From Providencia alcalifaciens DSM 30120 (GTDB lineage: Bacteria > Pseudomonadota > Gammaproteobacteria > Enterobacterales > Enterobacteriaceae): a stretch of 64,000 nt of DNA. The notes under the pieces are model-generated. The model worked only from the letters and a program-made list of their open reading frames with translations, was not told where the DNA came from and ran no database searches. This document shows positions 9,321 to 18,244 of the stretch, piece after piece. The stretch spans positions 1 to 64,000 of the forward strand of contig NZ_ABXW01000004.1 of the NCBI RefSeq assembly GCF_000173415.1, read 5' to 3'. The position numbers and the translations under genes were made by a program. Position 1 is the stretch's first letter. Each line of letters begins with the position of its first letter.

Positions 9321-10814
9321 ATGAGTGAGTTAACCCTATTACCAGAAGTTAGAGAATTCTTGAAACGCCAGCATGGTCATTTTATCAATGGATTGCCTGT
9401 TTCTGGCAAGGGAGAGGCTTATTTCGATGTCGTGAATCCAGCTACCGAGCAAGTGATTGCCAAAGTTAAAGAAGGGACGCGCGAAGAAGTTGATATTGCC
9501 ATGAATGTGGCCTATGCCGCATTCAAAGGCTCATGGGCAAATACTACACCGATGGAACGAGGCAATTGTTTGAATCGTTTAGCGGATTTGCTCGAAAAAC
9601 ACTTAGAAGAATTAGCACAATTAGAAACCTTAAGTTCCGGCAAAACGATTCAGTTATCGCGTTTTCTGGAAGTGGGTTCAGCGGCACAGTTCTTACGTTA
9701 CTTTGCGGGATGGGCGACGAAGATCAGTGGTGAAACTCTGAATGTCTCATTACCGTCTTTTAATGGTGAAAAATATTCGGCATTTACCCAGCGTGAGCCT
9801 GTCGGGGTCGTTGCGGGGATTATCCCATGGAACTTTTCCATTATGATTTCCATTTGGAAATTAGCGGCGGCATTGACATGTGGCTGCACGATTGTGCTGA
9901 AGCCAAGTGAATTTACGCCTTTGACGATGTTACGAGTAGCGGAGTTAGCGAAAGAGGCGGGGATCCCTGATGGGGTTATTAATATAGTGAACGGCGGTGG
10001 GCGCGAAGTAGGGCCCGCTTTAATTAGCCATGAGTTGTGCTCAAAAGTGACTTTCACCGGTTCAGTACCAACAGGGTTAGCGGTTGGACGCTCAGCGATG
10101 GAAGGTAAGTTAACACGAGTGACATTAGAGCTCGGCGGTAAAAATGGCGCCGCATTCTTAGCAGATTTATCCGTTGATAAAATTGTTAGTGGCATTATCG
10201 AAGCGGGTTATTTAAATCAAGGGCAAATCTGTGCAGCGGCAGAACGTTTTTATGTTCCATCGACATTGATGGATGCTGTACTGGAAGAGCTAAAAGCCCG
10301 TTTATCAGCTATGAAGATTGGTTCTCCATTAGATGAAGACACCCAAATGGGACCGTTAGCCAATAAAGCTCACTACAATAAAATTTTAAGCCTGTTTGAA
10401 AAGGCGCGCCAAGATGGCAGTGAAATTATCTATGGTGGGCAACCAATTGCAGGTGCAGGGTACTTTGTCCCTCCAACAATTATTCGTGCAAAGAGTCCTG
10501 ATGATGTCTTAATGAAGGAAGAGACATTCGGTCCTATCGGTACTTTCTTAGCTTATGATGATGAAGAAGAGCTGATTAAAATGATGAATAGCACGCCGTT
10601 TGGCTTAGCAGCGAGTGTGTGGACGAATGATCTCAGTAAAGCAATGCGTATGGTTTCGCAAATTGAAGCGGGGACTGTTTGGGTGAATATGCATACTTTC
10701 CTCGATCCTGCTGTACCTTTTGGTGGGATTAAATCTTCAGGTATCGGTCGTGAATTTGGAAGTGCCTTTATTGAGCATTACACAGAATTAAAGTCCGTCA
10801 TGGTGCGTTATTAG
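9321..10814 (+). CDS. NAD(P)+-dependent aldehyde dehydrogenase, PuuC/BetB type
   Basis: 497 aa, the usual length for the ALDH superfamily. Key motifs are PWNFSIMISIWKLAAAL (cofactor site), FTGSVPTGLAVG (Rossmann turn), LELGGKN with the general-base glutamate near residue 268, and GQICAAAERFYVP with the catalytic cysteine near residue 302, then EETFGPIG and PFGGIKSSGIGRE. It presumably oxidises the aminoaldehyde made by the upstream FAD oxidase to a carboxylate. I chose ATG 9321 because GAGGTGGAG lies just before it; a longer upstream frame overlaps the cupin gene and is not supported. A terminator follows. The exact aldehyde is unknown. Confidence 0.88.
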   Translation: MSELTLLPEVREFLKRQHGHFINGLPVSGKGEAYFDVVNPATEQVIAKVKEGTREEVDIAMNVAYAAFKGSWANTTPMERGNCLNRLADLLEKHLEELAQLETLSSGKTIQLSRFLEVGSAAQFLRYFAGWATKISGETLNVSLPSFNGEKYSAFTQREPVGVVAGIIPWNFSIMISIWKLAAALTCGCTIVLKPSEFTPLTMLRVAELAKEAGIPDGVINIVNGGGREVGPALISHELCSKVTFTGSVPTGLAVGRSAMEGKLTRVTLELGGKNGAAFLADLSVDKIVSGIIEAGYLNQGQICAAAERFYVPSTLMDAVLEELKARLSAMKIGSPLDEDTQMGPLANKAHYNKILSLFEKARQDGSEIIYGGQPIAGAGYFVPPTIIRAKSPDDVLMKEETFGPIGTFLAYDDEEELIKMMNSTPFGLAASVWTNDLSKAMRMVSQIEAGTVWVNMHTFLDPAVPFGGIKSSGIGREFGSAFIEHYTELKSVMVRY

Positions 10815-10848
10815 AGCGTTAGTGGTTTTTTCTGTAAAGCAACAGTTT

Positions 10849-10874
10849 TCCCGGTCTCTGTACCGGGATTTTTT
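10849..10874 (+). terminator. Terminator between convergent ALDH and LuxR genes
   Basis: TCCCGGT (10849-10855) / ACCGGGA (10862-10868), loop of 6, then a run of T. Ends the oxidase-cupin-ALDH operon and overlaps the 3' end of the opposing LuxR gene. Confidence 0.88.
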
Positions 10875-11541
10875 ATAGAATTTTATCTTGGCGGATGATA
10901 AACCCGGATGAGACTAACTCAGTCCGGTTATTCACATTGGCTTTGGTAAAAATGTTGCGAAGGTGGGTTTTCACGGTGGAAAGGGAAACACCCAATAGTA
11001 GCGCAATTCTTTTATTACTTGCTCCTTCACGTACTAAGTGAATAATTTCTTGCTCTTTTGGGGTGTAGGAGACCAGAGAGTCCGGTTTCACATCAAACGT
11101 CATTAATTCTGCGATGGGCAATATAGCATTGAGCCTGACCACTTCCTGTGGCGTAAATGGGGTATCCCTCAATACAGAAATACCCGCCACAATTTTATTT
11201 TTTCGACGAATAAAGATTTCCGCCATGTCTGCAATGTGGTTCGGCTGCATAAAATCATGGAAGAAAGTTTTATCTTGCTGACGCATCTCTACGGGCATTT
11301 TGACTAAGCGCAGATCTTCACCGCGAAAATGGTCGGGGTGCAAGGGGTCATGTTGGGAAAATGCAGAGAGGTACTGTTCATGCATACGCGTAGAAATGCC
11401 GTATAACACATGACTTTCTGGTTGCCACTGTTCATTGACTAAATAATATACTGCCGCAGAAATTGGGATGATATGGGCAATAGTATTGAGACAGCAGTCG
11501 ATTAAGCTCTGTTGACTCTCACTAAATAACGGTTGTTCCAT
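10873..11541 (-). CDS. LuxR-family transcriptional regulator within the amine cluster
   Basis: 222 aa with a C-terminal LuxR/GerE domain (YTPKEQEIIHLVREGASNKR, then LGVSLSTVKTHLRNIFTKANVNNRTELV). The N-terminal 150 residues form a probable sensor domain with no receiver aspartate and no obvious family. The gene is divergent from the APC permease (395 bp apart) and convergent with the ALDH gene, an arrangement typical of a local regulator. ATG 11541 is chosen because AGGAG lies five bases before it; the adjacent ATG at 11544 is too close. It is not a close copy of the LuxR protein encoded at 6470-7216, so the cluster may respond to two signals. Confidence 0.78.
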   Translation of the reverse strand: MEQPLFSESQQSLIDCCLNTIAHIIPISAAVYYLVNEQWQPESHVLYGISTRMHEQYLSAFSQHDPLHPDHFRGEDLRLVKMPVEMRQQDKTFFHDFMQPNHIADMAEIFIRRKNKIVAGISVLRDTPFTPQEVVRLNAILPIAELMTFDVKPDSLVSYTPKEQEIIHLVREGASNKRIALLLGVSLSTVKTHLRNIFTKANVNNRTELVSSGFIIRQDKIL

Positions 11542-11544
11542 CAT

Positions 11545-11939
11545 CGCTCCTCATTCAAATTTTCTACTGACTATCATGCAATTTAATTGGATTAACATAA
11601 AACAAACATGTTAATAACGTGAGCTTGATTACACTATTCAAAACTTGTTTTTAACTGCTCAAAGGGGATTTTCTGCCCTTGGGTATCTTTTGCGACTTAT
11701 TTATTAATATATTAATAAGATGCTTTTTGTCTAATCATTGATATTTAAATGATTATTATATTATTTATATTGTAAAACGGTACTTTTCGTTTCAGTTGAT
11801 TGTTGTTCCCCTCTCTCTGGGTATCGTTCTAAAGGACGATGGCGACATGTTTATGCTTATTTCTATAGTGAGTAAGCAGTCACTTTATTTTTACAAAAAA
11901 TTCACAATCTTGACTGTGAGCAGAGAGAGGGAAGCAAAA
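11545..11939. other. Divergent promoter region, LuxR gene / APC permease
   Basis: No gene on either strand; an in-frame upstream ATG at 11796 extends the permease frame but has no membrane or family support. The region is AT-rich in its middle part and should hold the permease promoter and regulator sites. I could not identify a repeated operator shared with the oxidase promoter. Confidence 0.4.
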
Positions 11940-13433
11940 ATGAATTTATCCTCAAAATTAACATCACATATTGAGAAAGGTAAGGTTGGCTTTCCAACTA
12001 CGCTCGCCAGTTCGGTCGGCGTGATTATGGCAAGCCCAGTGATCCTCACGGTAACCAGTGGATTTGGAATCGGGGGCGATACCTTTGCCTTAGCGGTTTT
12101 ATTGAGCTTTATCATGATGCAGGCTCAATTAACCACATTCTCTGAAGCCGCGGCAATTTTACCCACTTCGGGTTCAGTCTACGATTATATCTCTTGTGGT
12201 ATGGGGCGCTTTTGGGCGATTACCGGTGCGCTGTCAGCTTATCTGATTGTCCACGTTTTTGCGGGGACCGCGGAAACGATTCTGTCTGGCATCATGGCAT
12301 TGGTGAACTTTGAAAGCCTCAACACCGTGTTAGAAACCAATAACTCGTCTTGGATGGTAGGAGTAGGGCTAGTCGTTGCATTCGGTTTACTGAATGCATT
12401 TGGTATCGAAGCTTTTGGTAAGGTTGAAGTGGTACTGACTTTCGCGATGTGGAGTACATTGGTGATTTTCAGTATTTGCGGCTTGATGATGCCATTCCAT
12501 GTATCCGCGGAGGGCTGGTTTGGTCAAGGTCTGAATATTTCTGACCCTACCGTTGTGCTCAGTTTCATTGGTATGGCGATGTTTATGTTTGTTGGCTGCG
12601 AGCTAGTGACACCAATGGCGCCAGAAATTAAAAATTCTGCCAAGGTTATTCCTCGTGCAATGACGATTGGCTTATGCGGTGTTGCATTTTGTATGTTCCT
12701 CTTTGGCGCGGCACTGACGAACCAAGTTGAAAACGTAATTATTGACCCACAACATGGCGTTAGTTTGCTAGAAACGCCGATGGCCATTCCTGCATTTGCT
12801 GGGCAGATTATGGGTGACTTCGGTAAATATTGGATTGGTATTGCGTTATTGCTGGCGGGTGGTGCGACTATCAATACATTAATGGCGGCCGTTCCCCGTA
12901 TTTTGTATGGCATGGCGTTAGATGGCGCATTACCAAAGGCATTTGCTTATTTACACCCTCGCTTTAAAACGCCAGTGTTCGGTATTTTAGTGGCGGTGAT
13001 GATCCCTTGCTTACACGCATTTGCTATTCAAGGGGATTTAGACAGAATTATCCCGTTGGTGCTGGCGGCTGTGTGTTCGTGGGGAACGGCGTACTTATTA
13101 GTGACGATTTCTGTGGTGATATTGCGTATTCGTCGCCCTGATTTACACCGTGCTTATCGCTCGCCATTCTTTCCAATCCCTCAAATTATTTCTAGTGTGG
13201 GGATAATCCTAGCGATTGTTTACATCACGCCTCCGGGTATGAATAAAGCAGATGTGTATATTCCATTTGCCATTATGTTGGGATTAACAGCGAGTTATGC
13301 ATTAGGTTGGACCGTGTTAGTGCAGAAAGTAAATCCATTTAAACCCGTTCCGGTTGAACAGGTATTGTCTAACTCATTTGAAGATGACAATTCAGAGGAG
13401 GTGGAACTTGAGCCTTTACGTAACCTTGCCTAA
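11940..13433 (+). CDS. APC-family amino acid/polyamine permease
   Basis: About 497 aa with roughly twelve hydrophobic segments and the APC-superfamily N-terminus GFPTTLASSVGVIMASPVIL, then TSGSVYDYISCGMGRFWAITG in helix 3. It probably imports the amine or amino acid that feeds the neighbouring oxidase and aldehyde dehydrogenase. ATG 11940 has GAGAGAGGGA upstream and begins at the usual distance before the first membrane segment. The 3' end overlaps the next gene by 26 bp, so the two are translationally coupled. Substrate is inferred from neighbours only. Confidence 0.85.
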   Translation: MNLSSKLTSHIEKGKVGFPTTLASSVGVIMASPVILTVTSGFGIGGDTFALAVLLSFIMMQAQLTTFSEAAAILPTSGSVYDYISCGMGRFWAITGALSAYLIVHVFAGTAETILSGIMALVNFESLNTVLETNNSSWMVGVGLVVAFGLLNAFGIEAFGKVEVVLTFAMWSTLVIFSICGLMMPFHVSAEGWFGQGLNISDPTVVLSFIGMAMFMFVGCELVTPMAPEIKNSAKVIPRAMTIGLCGVAFCMFLFGAALTNQVENVIIDPQHGVSLLETPMAIPAFAGQIMGDFGKYWIGIALLLAGGATINTLMAAVPRILYGMALDGALPKAFAYLHPRFKTPVFGILVAVMIPCLHAFAIQGDLDRIIPLVLAAVCSWGTAYLLVTISVVILRIRRPDLHRAYRSPFFPIPQIISSVGIILAIVYITPPGMNKADVYIPFAIMLGLTASYALGWTVLVQKVNPFKPVPVEQVLSNSFEDDNSEEVELEPLRNLA

Positions 13434-14013
13434 ATTATCGTGGTGGAAAAAGTTAACCCAAAAACGCCTCCCGACAGGGTATCAAGCGGGGTTAACGTTA
13501 AATCGGATAGAGAAAGACATCGCCCCTTATGTTTGTGAATGGGGGGCACCTGGAGTGCTCCTCATCCAATTGCCTCAAGGCATTAAAGTGGAAGTGACTG
13601 AGCGTGTAAAAACCTTGTTTATGGCGTTTATTGTGCATAGCCGTTTTGCAGTTTCAGGTAAATGTGATAGTGCGCTGGTAGCACAGATTGATGTGAAAAC
13701 CGCAGGGTCTGCACGAAAAAAACAGGTGCGTTTTACCAGCCAGCAAGCCGATGGGCAGCCCTTTATTGAAAGTTTGGAGCAGTACCCAGTGATCCGCCAA
13801 ACTTTCGAAGAATTGGATTTCACTTATTGTCATATTGCTGTCGAAAATGGGGTTTGGCGTTGTGAAATTGAGCCTTATACCGCATCGGAAATGGTTAGTC
13901 GGATCCCAACAGCTCGGCGTTATTTACGTTTGACTAACCAGCAGCGCCATCGCTTATTAAGCGCATTACAGCTGATTTCCCAACTCATCACTCAACACGT
14001 TTCACATCGATAA
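13408..14013 (+). CDS. Permease-coupled protein of unknown function (possibly DUF3156)
   Basis: 201 aa starting from a TTG at 13408 that sits behind AGAGGAGG (13394-13401), inside the 3' end of the permease gene. The ribosome site decides this start over the ATG at 13354. The product has no signal peptide or membrane segment, is rich in basic residues, and reads SLYVTLPKLSWWKKLTQ at its N-terminus. I recall small DUF3156 proteins next to APC permeases in gamma-proteobacteria and suspect membership, but cannot confirm it. A role with the permease is inferred from overlap alone. Confidence 0.7.
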   Translation: MSLYVTLPKLSWWKKLTQKRLPTGYQAGLTLNRIEKDIAPYVCEWGAPGVLLIQLPQGIKVEVTERVKTLFMAFIVHSRFAVSGKCDSALVAQIDVKTAGSARKKQVRFTSQQADGQPFIESLEQYPVIRQTFEELDFTYCHIAVENGVWRCEIEPYTASEMVSRIPTARRYLRLTNQQRHRLLSALQLISQLITQHVSHR

Positions 14014-14035
14014 CGCCCAAATTGGGCGTTTCGCA
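14012..14035 (+). terminator. Probable terminator after the permease operon
   Basis: AACGCCCAA (14012-14020) / TTGGGCGTT (14022-14030) forms a compact hairpin overlapping the stop codon, followed by a weak T-rich stretch. Confidence 0.65.
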
Positions 14036-14067
14036 TTTATGACAATCATCTTGATATCGACATAAAA

Positions 14068-14101
14068 CCGTCATTCAACTGTCATCTAGCTGCTCTAGCA
14101 T
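14068..14101 (+). promoter_or_regulatory. Pho box and -10 element of phoA
   Basis: CCGTCAT-TCAA-CTGTCAT (14068-14085) matches the PhoB consensus of two 7-bp repeats spaced by 4 AT-rich bases. Exactly 10 bp further lies TAGCAT (14096-14101), the -10 hexamer, the same geometry as E. coli phoA where the Pho box replaces the -35. Phosphate-starvation induction is strongly implied. Confidence 0.92.
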
Positions 14102-14163
14102 GCTGGTCAACTATTCGAAGCATACTTATTTACTCTTCTTATTGATTGGCAAGGATAAAACTT

Positions 14164-15603
14164 ATGACAGGTCATTTTATGAAATCTATGTTAGCCGTCG
14201 CCGTAAGTACGTTAATTTTAGGGACTGCAATTCCTGCCCATGCAGCAGATAAAAATGAGGCAGTTTCAGAAAGCCGCGCTGCAAAAGGGGATATCACGAA
14301 ATTTGGTGGAGCTCGTCGTTTATCAACTGAACAGACGGATATCATGAAAGCTGCACTGCATAATGGTCAAGCAAAGAACGTCATTTTATTTATCGGCGAT
14401 GGTATGGGTGATTCTGAAATTACCGTTGCGCGTAACTATGCGGAAGGGGCGGGTGGTTTTTTTAAAGGTATTGATGCGTTGCCAATTACAGGGCAATACA
14501 CCCACTATGCATTAGATAAGAAAACACAAAAGCCAGACTATGTCACTGATTCTGCTGCCTCTGCAACGGCATGGTCTTCCGGTGTGAAAACCTATAACGG
14601 TGCTTTAGGGATTGATGTGTTTGGTAATGACCATGACACATTAATTGAAATCGCTAAACGTAATGGCAAAGCAACAGGGAACGTGACAACGTCTGAAATT
14701 CAAGATGCGACGCCAGCGGCTCAGTTTGCCCACGTAACGGGGCGTAAATGTTACGGCCCAGAAGAAACCAGCGAAAAATGTGCAACGAATGCATTAGAAA
14801 ATGGCGGTCGTGGTTCTATCTCTGAACAGTTAATGATTACCCGCGCCGATGTCACATTAGGTGGTGGTGCGAAAAGCTTTAAGCAGGAAGCTAAAGCGGG
14901 TGATTACAAAGGGAAAACCTTGGAGCAACAAGCGGCAGAGCGAGGATTCACTATCGTCCGTGATGCTAAATCACTCGATGCAATCAAAGAAGCTAACCAA
15001 GATAAACCTGTATTAGGTCTGTTCCATGATGGCAATATGACGGTTGCGTGGGAAGGTCCAAAAGCGACATATCACGGTAACTTAAATAATGCCGCACTGG
15101 AGTGTAAACCAAACGCTAAGTTAGATCCGAATGCGCCGACATTGGCTCAAATGACAGAAAAAGCAATTAATTTACTGGAAACAAACCCGAATGGTTTCTT
15201 CCTGCAAGTTGAAAGTGCTTCTATTGATAAGCAGGATCATAAAGCAAATCCATGTGGTCAAATTGGCGAAACAGTTGCTTTAGACCAAGCTGTTCAAGTG
15301 GGTTTAGATTTTGCTAAGAAACATGGCGATACGCTTATTATCGTGACGGCTGACCACGCACATTCAAGCCAGATTATTCCTGATGGCACGAAATCATCCG
15401 GTTTAACTCAAGCGCTGATCACAAAAGACGGTACCGTGATGACCGTGAACTACGGTAACTCTGAAGAAGACGATTCACAGGAGCATACAGGTGCTCAACT
15501 ACGTGTTGCAGCTTATGGTCCACATGCCGCGAACGTGATGGGTCTGACTGACCAAACCGATTTGTTCTTTACCATGCGTGATGCAATGGGATTGAAGCAA
15601 TAA
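14164..15603 (+). CDS. phoA: Periplasmic alkaline phosphatase
   Basis: Hydrolyses phosphomonoesters in the periplasm to release phosphate. About 479 aa with a Sec signal peptide (hydrophobic core [15 protein letters not shown], cleavage near AHAAD). The mature part tracks E. coli PhoA closely: metal-site [19 protein letters not shown], nucleophile region [13 protein letters not shown], zinc ligands in [10 protein letters not shown] and [10 protein letters not shown], and [14 protein letters not shown] near the end. The paired cysteines of E. coli PhoA (RKCYGPEET...EKCATNA and LECKPN...NPCGQIG) are present, so disulfides are expected. ATG 14164 has AAGGA eight bases upstream; ATG 14179 is an alternative. 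A Pho box controls it. Confidence 0.96.
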   Translation: MTGHFMKSMLAVAVSTLILGTAIPAHAADKNEAVSESRAAKGDITKFGGARRLSTEQTDIMKAALHNGQAKNVILFIGDGMGDSEITVARNYAEGAGGFFKGIDALPITGQYTHYALDKKTQKPDYVTDSAASATAWSSGVKTYNGALGIDVFGNDHDTLIEIAKRNGKATGNVTTSEIQDATPAAQFAHVTGRKCYGPEETSEKCATNALENGGRGSISEQLMITRADVTLGGGAKSFKQEAKAGDYKGKTLEQQAAERGFTIVRDAKSLDAIKEANQDKPVLGLFHDGNMTVAWEGPKATYHGNLNNAALECKPNAKLDPNAPTLAQMTEKAINLLETNPNGFFLQVESASIDKQDHKANPCGQIGETVALDQAVQVGLDFAKKHGDTLIIVTADHAHSSQIIPDGTKSSGLTQALITKDGTVMTVNYGNSEEDDSQEHTGAQLRVAAYGPHAANVMGLTDQTDLFFTMRDAMGLKQ

Positions 15604-15621
15604 ACCAACCCTTGTAGTTAA

Positions 15622-15659
15622 AAATTCTCTGCGGCAGGATGCTACAGAGAATTTTTTTG
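15622..15659 (+). terminator. phoA terminator
   Basis: AAATTCTCTG (15622-15631) / CAGAGAATTT (15645-15654) with a 13-nt loop and a T7 tail, 19 bp after the phoA stop. Confidence 0.9.
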
Positions 15660-15790
15660 TTTATAAAGCCCCATAAACCTCGACTCAATTTCTCCTTCAT
15701 ATCTGTATTTCTTTTTTATTACACAGCTTGTATGCTCTCTATCTATTCGATTTATATCGAATTTATATAAGAACTAAGAGAACAATAATA

Positions 15791-16321
15791 ATGAGAAAAG
15801 TACGTGAACTCACGCGGGATGAAATCCCAAATCTGTGGTCGATTGATCGAACTGAATTGATTGAACATCTTTATCTTCACCAGCAGGGTAAATTAGTGTT
15901 ATCTGCCCAGCGATTTGATATGAAAGGTTGGCCTGAAGGTGAAACGGATGCTTATACACCGTATTTACTTGCTAGCTATGATAACGGGGCTGTTTTCTTT
16001 GGGGTGTTTGATGAGGATAGCCTGATCGCCGCAGCCAGTTTAGATAACGTATGGCGCGGGGAAAAGCTAGATTTGCTACAACTCTCTTTCCTCCATGTTA
16101 GCCATCGCTATCGTGGCGAAGGACTGGGTGGAAAGCTTTTTAAACTTTGCCAACAACGAGCATTAGAAAAAGGCGCTGCTGGACTATATGTTTCGGCGAC
16201 TCCGTCAGAAAATACAGTGCATTTTTATCAATATATGGGCTGTGAACTGCTCGAAAAGCCAGATCCTGAACTGTTTGCGCTAGAGCCTGAAGATATTCAC
16301 TTTGTTTGTATTTTTGAGTGA
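15791..16321 (+). CDS. GNAT-family N-acetyltransferase
   Basis: 176 aa, single GNAT domain. The acetyl-CoA loop is visible as HRYRGEGLGGKLFKLCQQRALEK (about residues 108-130, given here by its R-x-x-G-x-G core), followed by LYVSATPSENTVHFYQYMGCEL, the usual terminal strand and helix. Substrate unknown. ATG 15791 follows an AAGAGAAC stretch; an upstream frame from 15728 lacks support. A perfect palindrome ATTCGAT-TTAT-ATCGAAT at 15745-15762 lies about 30 bp before the start and could be an operator. It is an isolated gene between phoA and the Fur-box gene. Confidence 0.8.
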   Translation: MRKVRELTRDEIPNLWSIDRTELIEHLYLHQQGKLVLSAQRFDMKGWPEGETDAYTPYLLASYDNGAVFFGVFDEDSLIAAASLDNVWRGEKLDLLQLSFLHVSHRYRGEGLGGKLFKLCQQRALEKGAAGLYVSATPSENTVHFYQYMGCELLEKPDPELFALEPEDIHFVCIFE

Positions 16322-16392
16322 TGTTTTTACCGTAGGGGAAATATTTTCCTCACAAAAATTTGATTGATTTTTATAGAAACGCAGATATGATT

Positions 16393-16405
16393 GATAATCA
16401 TTATC
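16393..16405 (+). promoter_or_regulatory. Fur box upstream of the YjjZ-like gene
   Basis: GATAAT-C-ATTATC is a perfect 6-1-6 Fur palindrome, the core of the 19-bp consensus, 68 bp before the start codon of the small membrane protein gene. Iron-responsive repression by Fur is expected. Confidence 0.85.
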
Positions 16406-16473
16406 ATCTTTAACGAAATTATAGACTAACTATGAGTTAGCTAAAGACTCGTTAGCTATAAATGGGAGGCGTT

Positions 16474-16728
16474 ATGGGAACTAGCGTATCAAAAGCAACA
16501 GGGTTGCGGCGTATTGGCGCTGGTTTGTGGGGCGTCTTCGCGGTGGTGTTACTGAGTATTATGTATTTGCTGAGCAATATGGGGTTTGATCCACTGAAAG
16601 TGGCAATGATCACCTTGATGATTGCGACGGCAGGCATGCTGTTTAATCGGGGTTCACGGCGTTTACTCATTATTCCAGCAGTAATGTCTTTAGGTTGTTT
16701 CTTGCTGATTTTTATTATGCGAAGCTAA
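16474..16728 (+). CDS. Small inner-membrane protein, YjjZ/DUF1435-like, Fur-controlled
   Basis: 84 aa with three hydrophobic segments (LWGVFAVVLLSIMYLL; VAMITLMIATAGMLF; LIIPAVMSLGCFLLIFIM) and short basic loops. The GGGAGG at 16463-16468 sets the start at ATG 16474. It lies just before tRNA-Leu and rsmC, the place of E. coli yjjZ (fhuF-yjjZ-leuVPQ-rsmC), which is also iron-regulated; with the perfect Fur box this supports a YjjZ-like identity, though I cannot align the sequences with certainty. Function unknown. fhuF is not present here. Confidence 0.7.
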   Translation: MGTSVSKATGLRRIGAGLWGVFAVVLLSIMYLLSNMGFDPLKVAMITLMIATAGMLFNRGSRRLLIIPAVMSLGCFLLIFIMRS

Positions 16729-16834
16729 GATTATCTAAGCGATATCTAGGTTAGGAATATTGTGTGAATGGTCATCGAGGATTGAATATCTGAAGGTTGA
16801 ATTCTTGAAGATTAAGGTTACGAATCATTAACAG

Positions 16835-16920
16835 TGGTGCGAAAGGGGGGACTTGAACCCCCACGTCCATAGGACACTAACACCTGAAGCTAGCGCGTCT
16901 ACCAATTCCGCCACCCTCGC
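16835..16920 (-). tRNA. leuV: tRNA-Leu (anticodon CAG)
   Basis: On the minus strand the sequence begins GCGAGGGTGGCGGAATTGG and has the anticodon loop CTTCAGGT, a long variable arm typical of class II tRNA-Leu, the T-loop GGTTCAAGTCC, and an encoded CCA end. The acceptor stem GCGAGGG pairs with CTTTCGC through two G-U wobbles. A single copy is seen, while E. coli has three in tandem next to rsmC. Confidence 0.96.
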
Positions 16921-17096
16921 AATACTAACTCTTTTGCATAATTGCTCATGCATCAATAGTACGGTGCGGATTTTAGGCTAATTTCGACAGACGTCAATAA
17001 ATTTTTATCAGCGGTATATTGTTTGATGAAAAAACGGTCAACTTGATATGTTGACCGTTAGAAAAGAAAATTCACACGGATAACGTGCTGGTCGCT

Positions 17097-18110
17097 TTAG
17101 CGCTTAATTGCTTCGTAAACTTTAAATTTCCCTGTTTTAGCCAGTACAACATGACCACCGAATGCTTTATCGAGTAGATCAGGGTAAGGTAAAAATGCAT
17201 TGGCGACGATGCGTAAACGACCACCTTTTTTCAGGTACTTAGGTGCTTGGAAAATCAATGTCTCTACCGCGTTATAGCTGGTGTTGATCCCATCATGGAA
17301 CGGTGGATTAGAAATGATCCAATCAAATTTATCATCAAGGTCGGAATAGACATCACTTGGGATTATTTTTCCGGTAAGGTTGTTAGCCGCTAGAGTTGCC
17401 GTTGCAGAATCAATGGCTGATGCACTGACATCACTTAAGGTTAAGGTGACCGCTGGGTTTTGAGTACCAACCACCGCAGCAAGTACGCCGTTACCACAAG
17501 CCAGATCAAGCACATTACCGCTCATTGGCTCGGTCAATGTGGAAAGCAGCAAATCACTGCCGATATCTAACTCGTTATGGCTGAATACACCTGGAAGCGC
17601 ATGAATTTTCACGTTATCAACTTGGTAATTGCGCCACCAACGCTTGATATCAAATTCAGTTGGCTGTTCTAATTCGCCATAATAGAGACCACAGCGACGT
17701 GCGGAGTCAATTTTTTGCAGTGTCGCAATCCCTTCCATAATCGCTTCGGCACTTTTGACGCCGCTACGATTTTCACCGACGATAAAAATTTGGCTACCTA
17801 CAGCTAAATGTGTGCATAAATCATCGAGTTGGAAGGCGGCTTCTTGTTTGTTCTTGGACCAAAAGTAAATTAAGGTGTCGCAAGGTTTAACGAATTCCGC
17901 GGTTGCTGTTGAAGCAAACAGAACATTTTCACCCAATGCCGGCTGTAAGTTTTTCCAGCGATGGTACTGGTTAGTGAGAACGCGCACGCTGGCGGCTTCT
18001 AAAATTGTGCCCAGTTCATCCTGAATATCGCCTGCCAAAAGAACATGACGATCGATAAAGTGCTCTAAATGGCGTTGAATAACTTCGCTGGCGGGTGTCA
18101 GTAATGACAT
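17097..18110 (-). CDS. rsmC: 16S rRNA m2G1207 methyltransferase RsmC
   Basis: S-adenosylmethionine-dependent methyltransferase that modifies G1207 of 16S rRNA in the 30S subunit. 337 aa against 343 in E. coli, with the usual tandem arrangement: an N-terminal degenerate methyltransferase domain (about residues 1-165) and a C-terminal catalytic domain holding the SAM motif [16 protein letters not shown] and the catalytic NPPF motif in [15 protein letters not shown] 18110 is preceded by AGGAGAT; the longer frame to 18143 has no ribosome site. It is divergent from holD, as in E. coli. Confidence 0.95.
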   Translation of the reverse strand: MSLLTPASEVIQRHLEHFIDRHVLLAGDIQDELGTILEAASVRVLTNQYHRWKNLQPALGENVLFASTATAEFVKPCDTLIYFWSKNKQEAAFQLDDLCTHLAVGSQIFIVGENRSGVKSAEAIMEGIATLQKIDSARRCGLYYGELEQPTEFDIKRWWRNYQVDNVKIHALPGVFSHNELDIGSDLLLSTLTEPMSGNVLDLACGNGVLAAVVGTQNPAVTLTLSDVSASAIDSATATLAANNLTGKIIPSDVYSDLDDKFDWIISNPPFHDGINTSYNAVETLIFQAPKYLKKGGRLRIVANAFLPYPDLLDKAFGGHVVLAKTGKFKVYEAIKR

Positions 18111-18244
18111 ATTCTGTCTATCTCCTAAAATGAATATAACCACGCGGACTACCTTACCAGAAAAAAGATAAATAGCATTGCTCTGTTGGCGCTATTAATC
18201 CCCTTTGATAAGATGTGGTTGTTAACTAACGACTGGATAAAGCA

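Noticed and set aside
9698-10195. 165-codon frame opposite the aldehyde dehydrogenase gene
   Set aside because: Antisense shadow of a well-conserved coding region.
11796-11939. Upstream extension of the APC permease frame
   Set aside because: The extra 48 residues do not resemble permease N-termini and lack a ribosome site, whereas ATG 11940 has a good one.
16835-16920. tRNA-Leu as an integration site for a mobile element
   Set aside because: No integrase gene and no duplicated tRNA end were found nearby.
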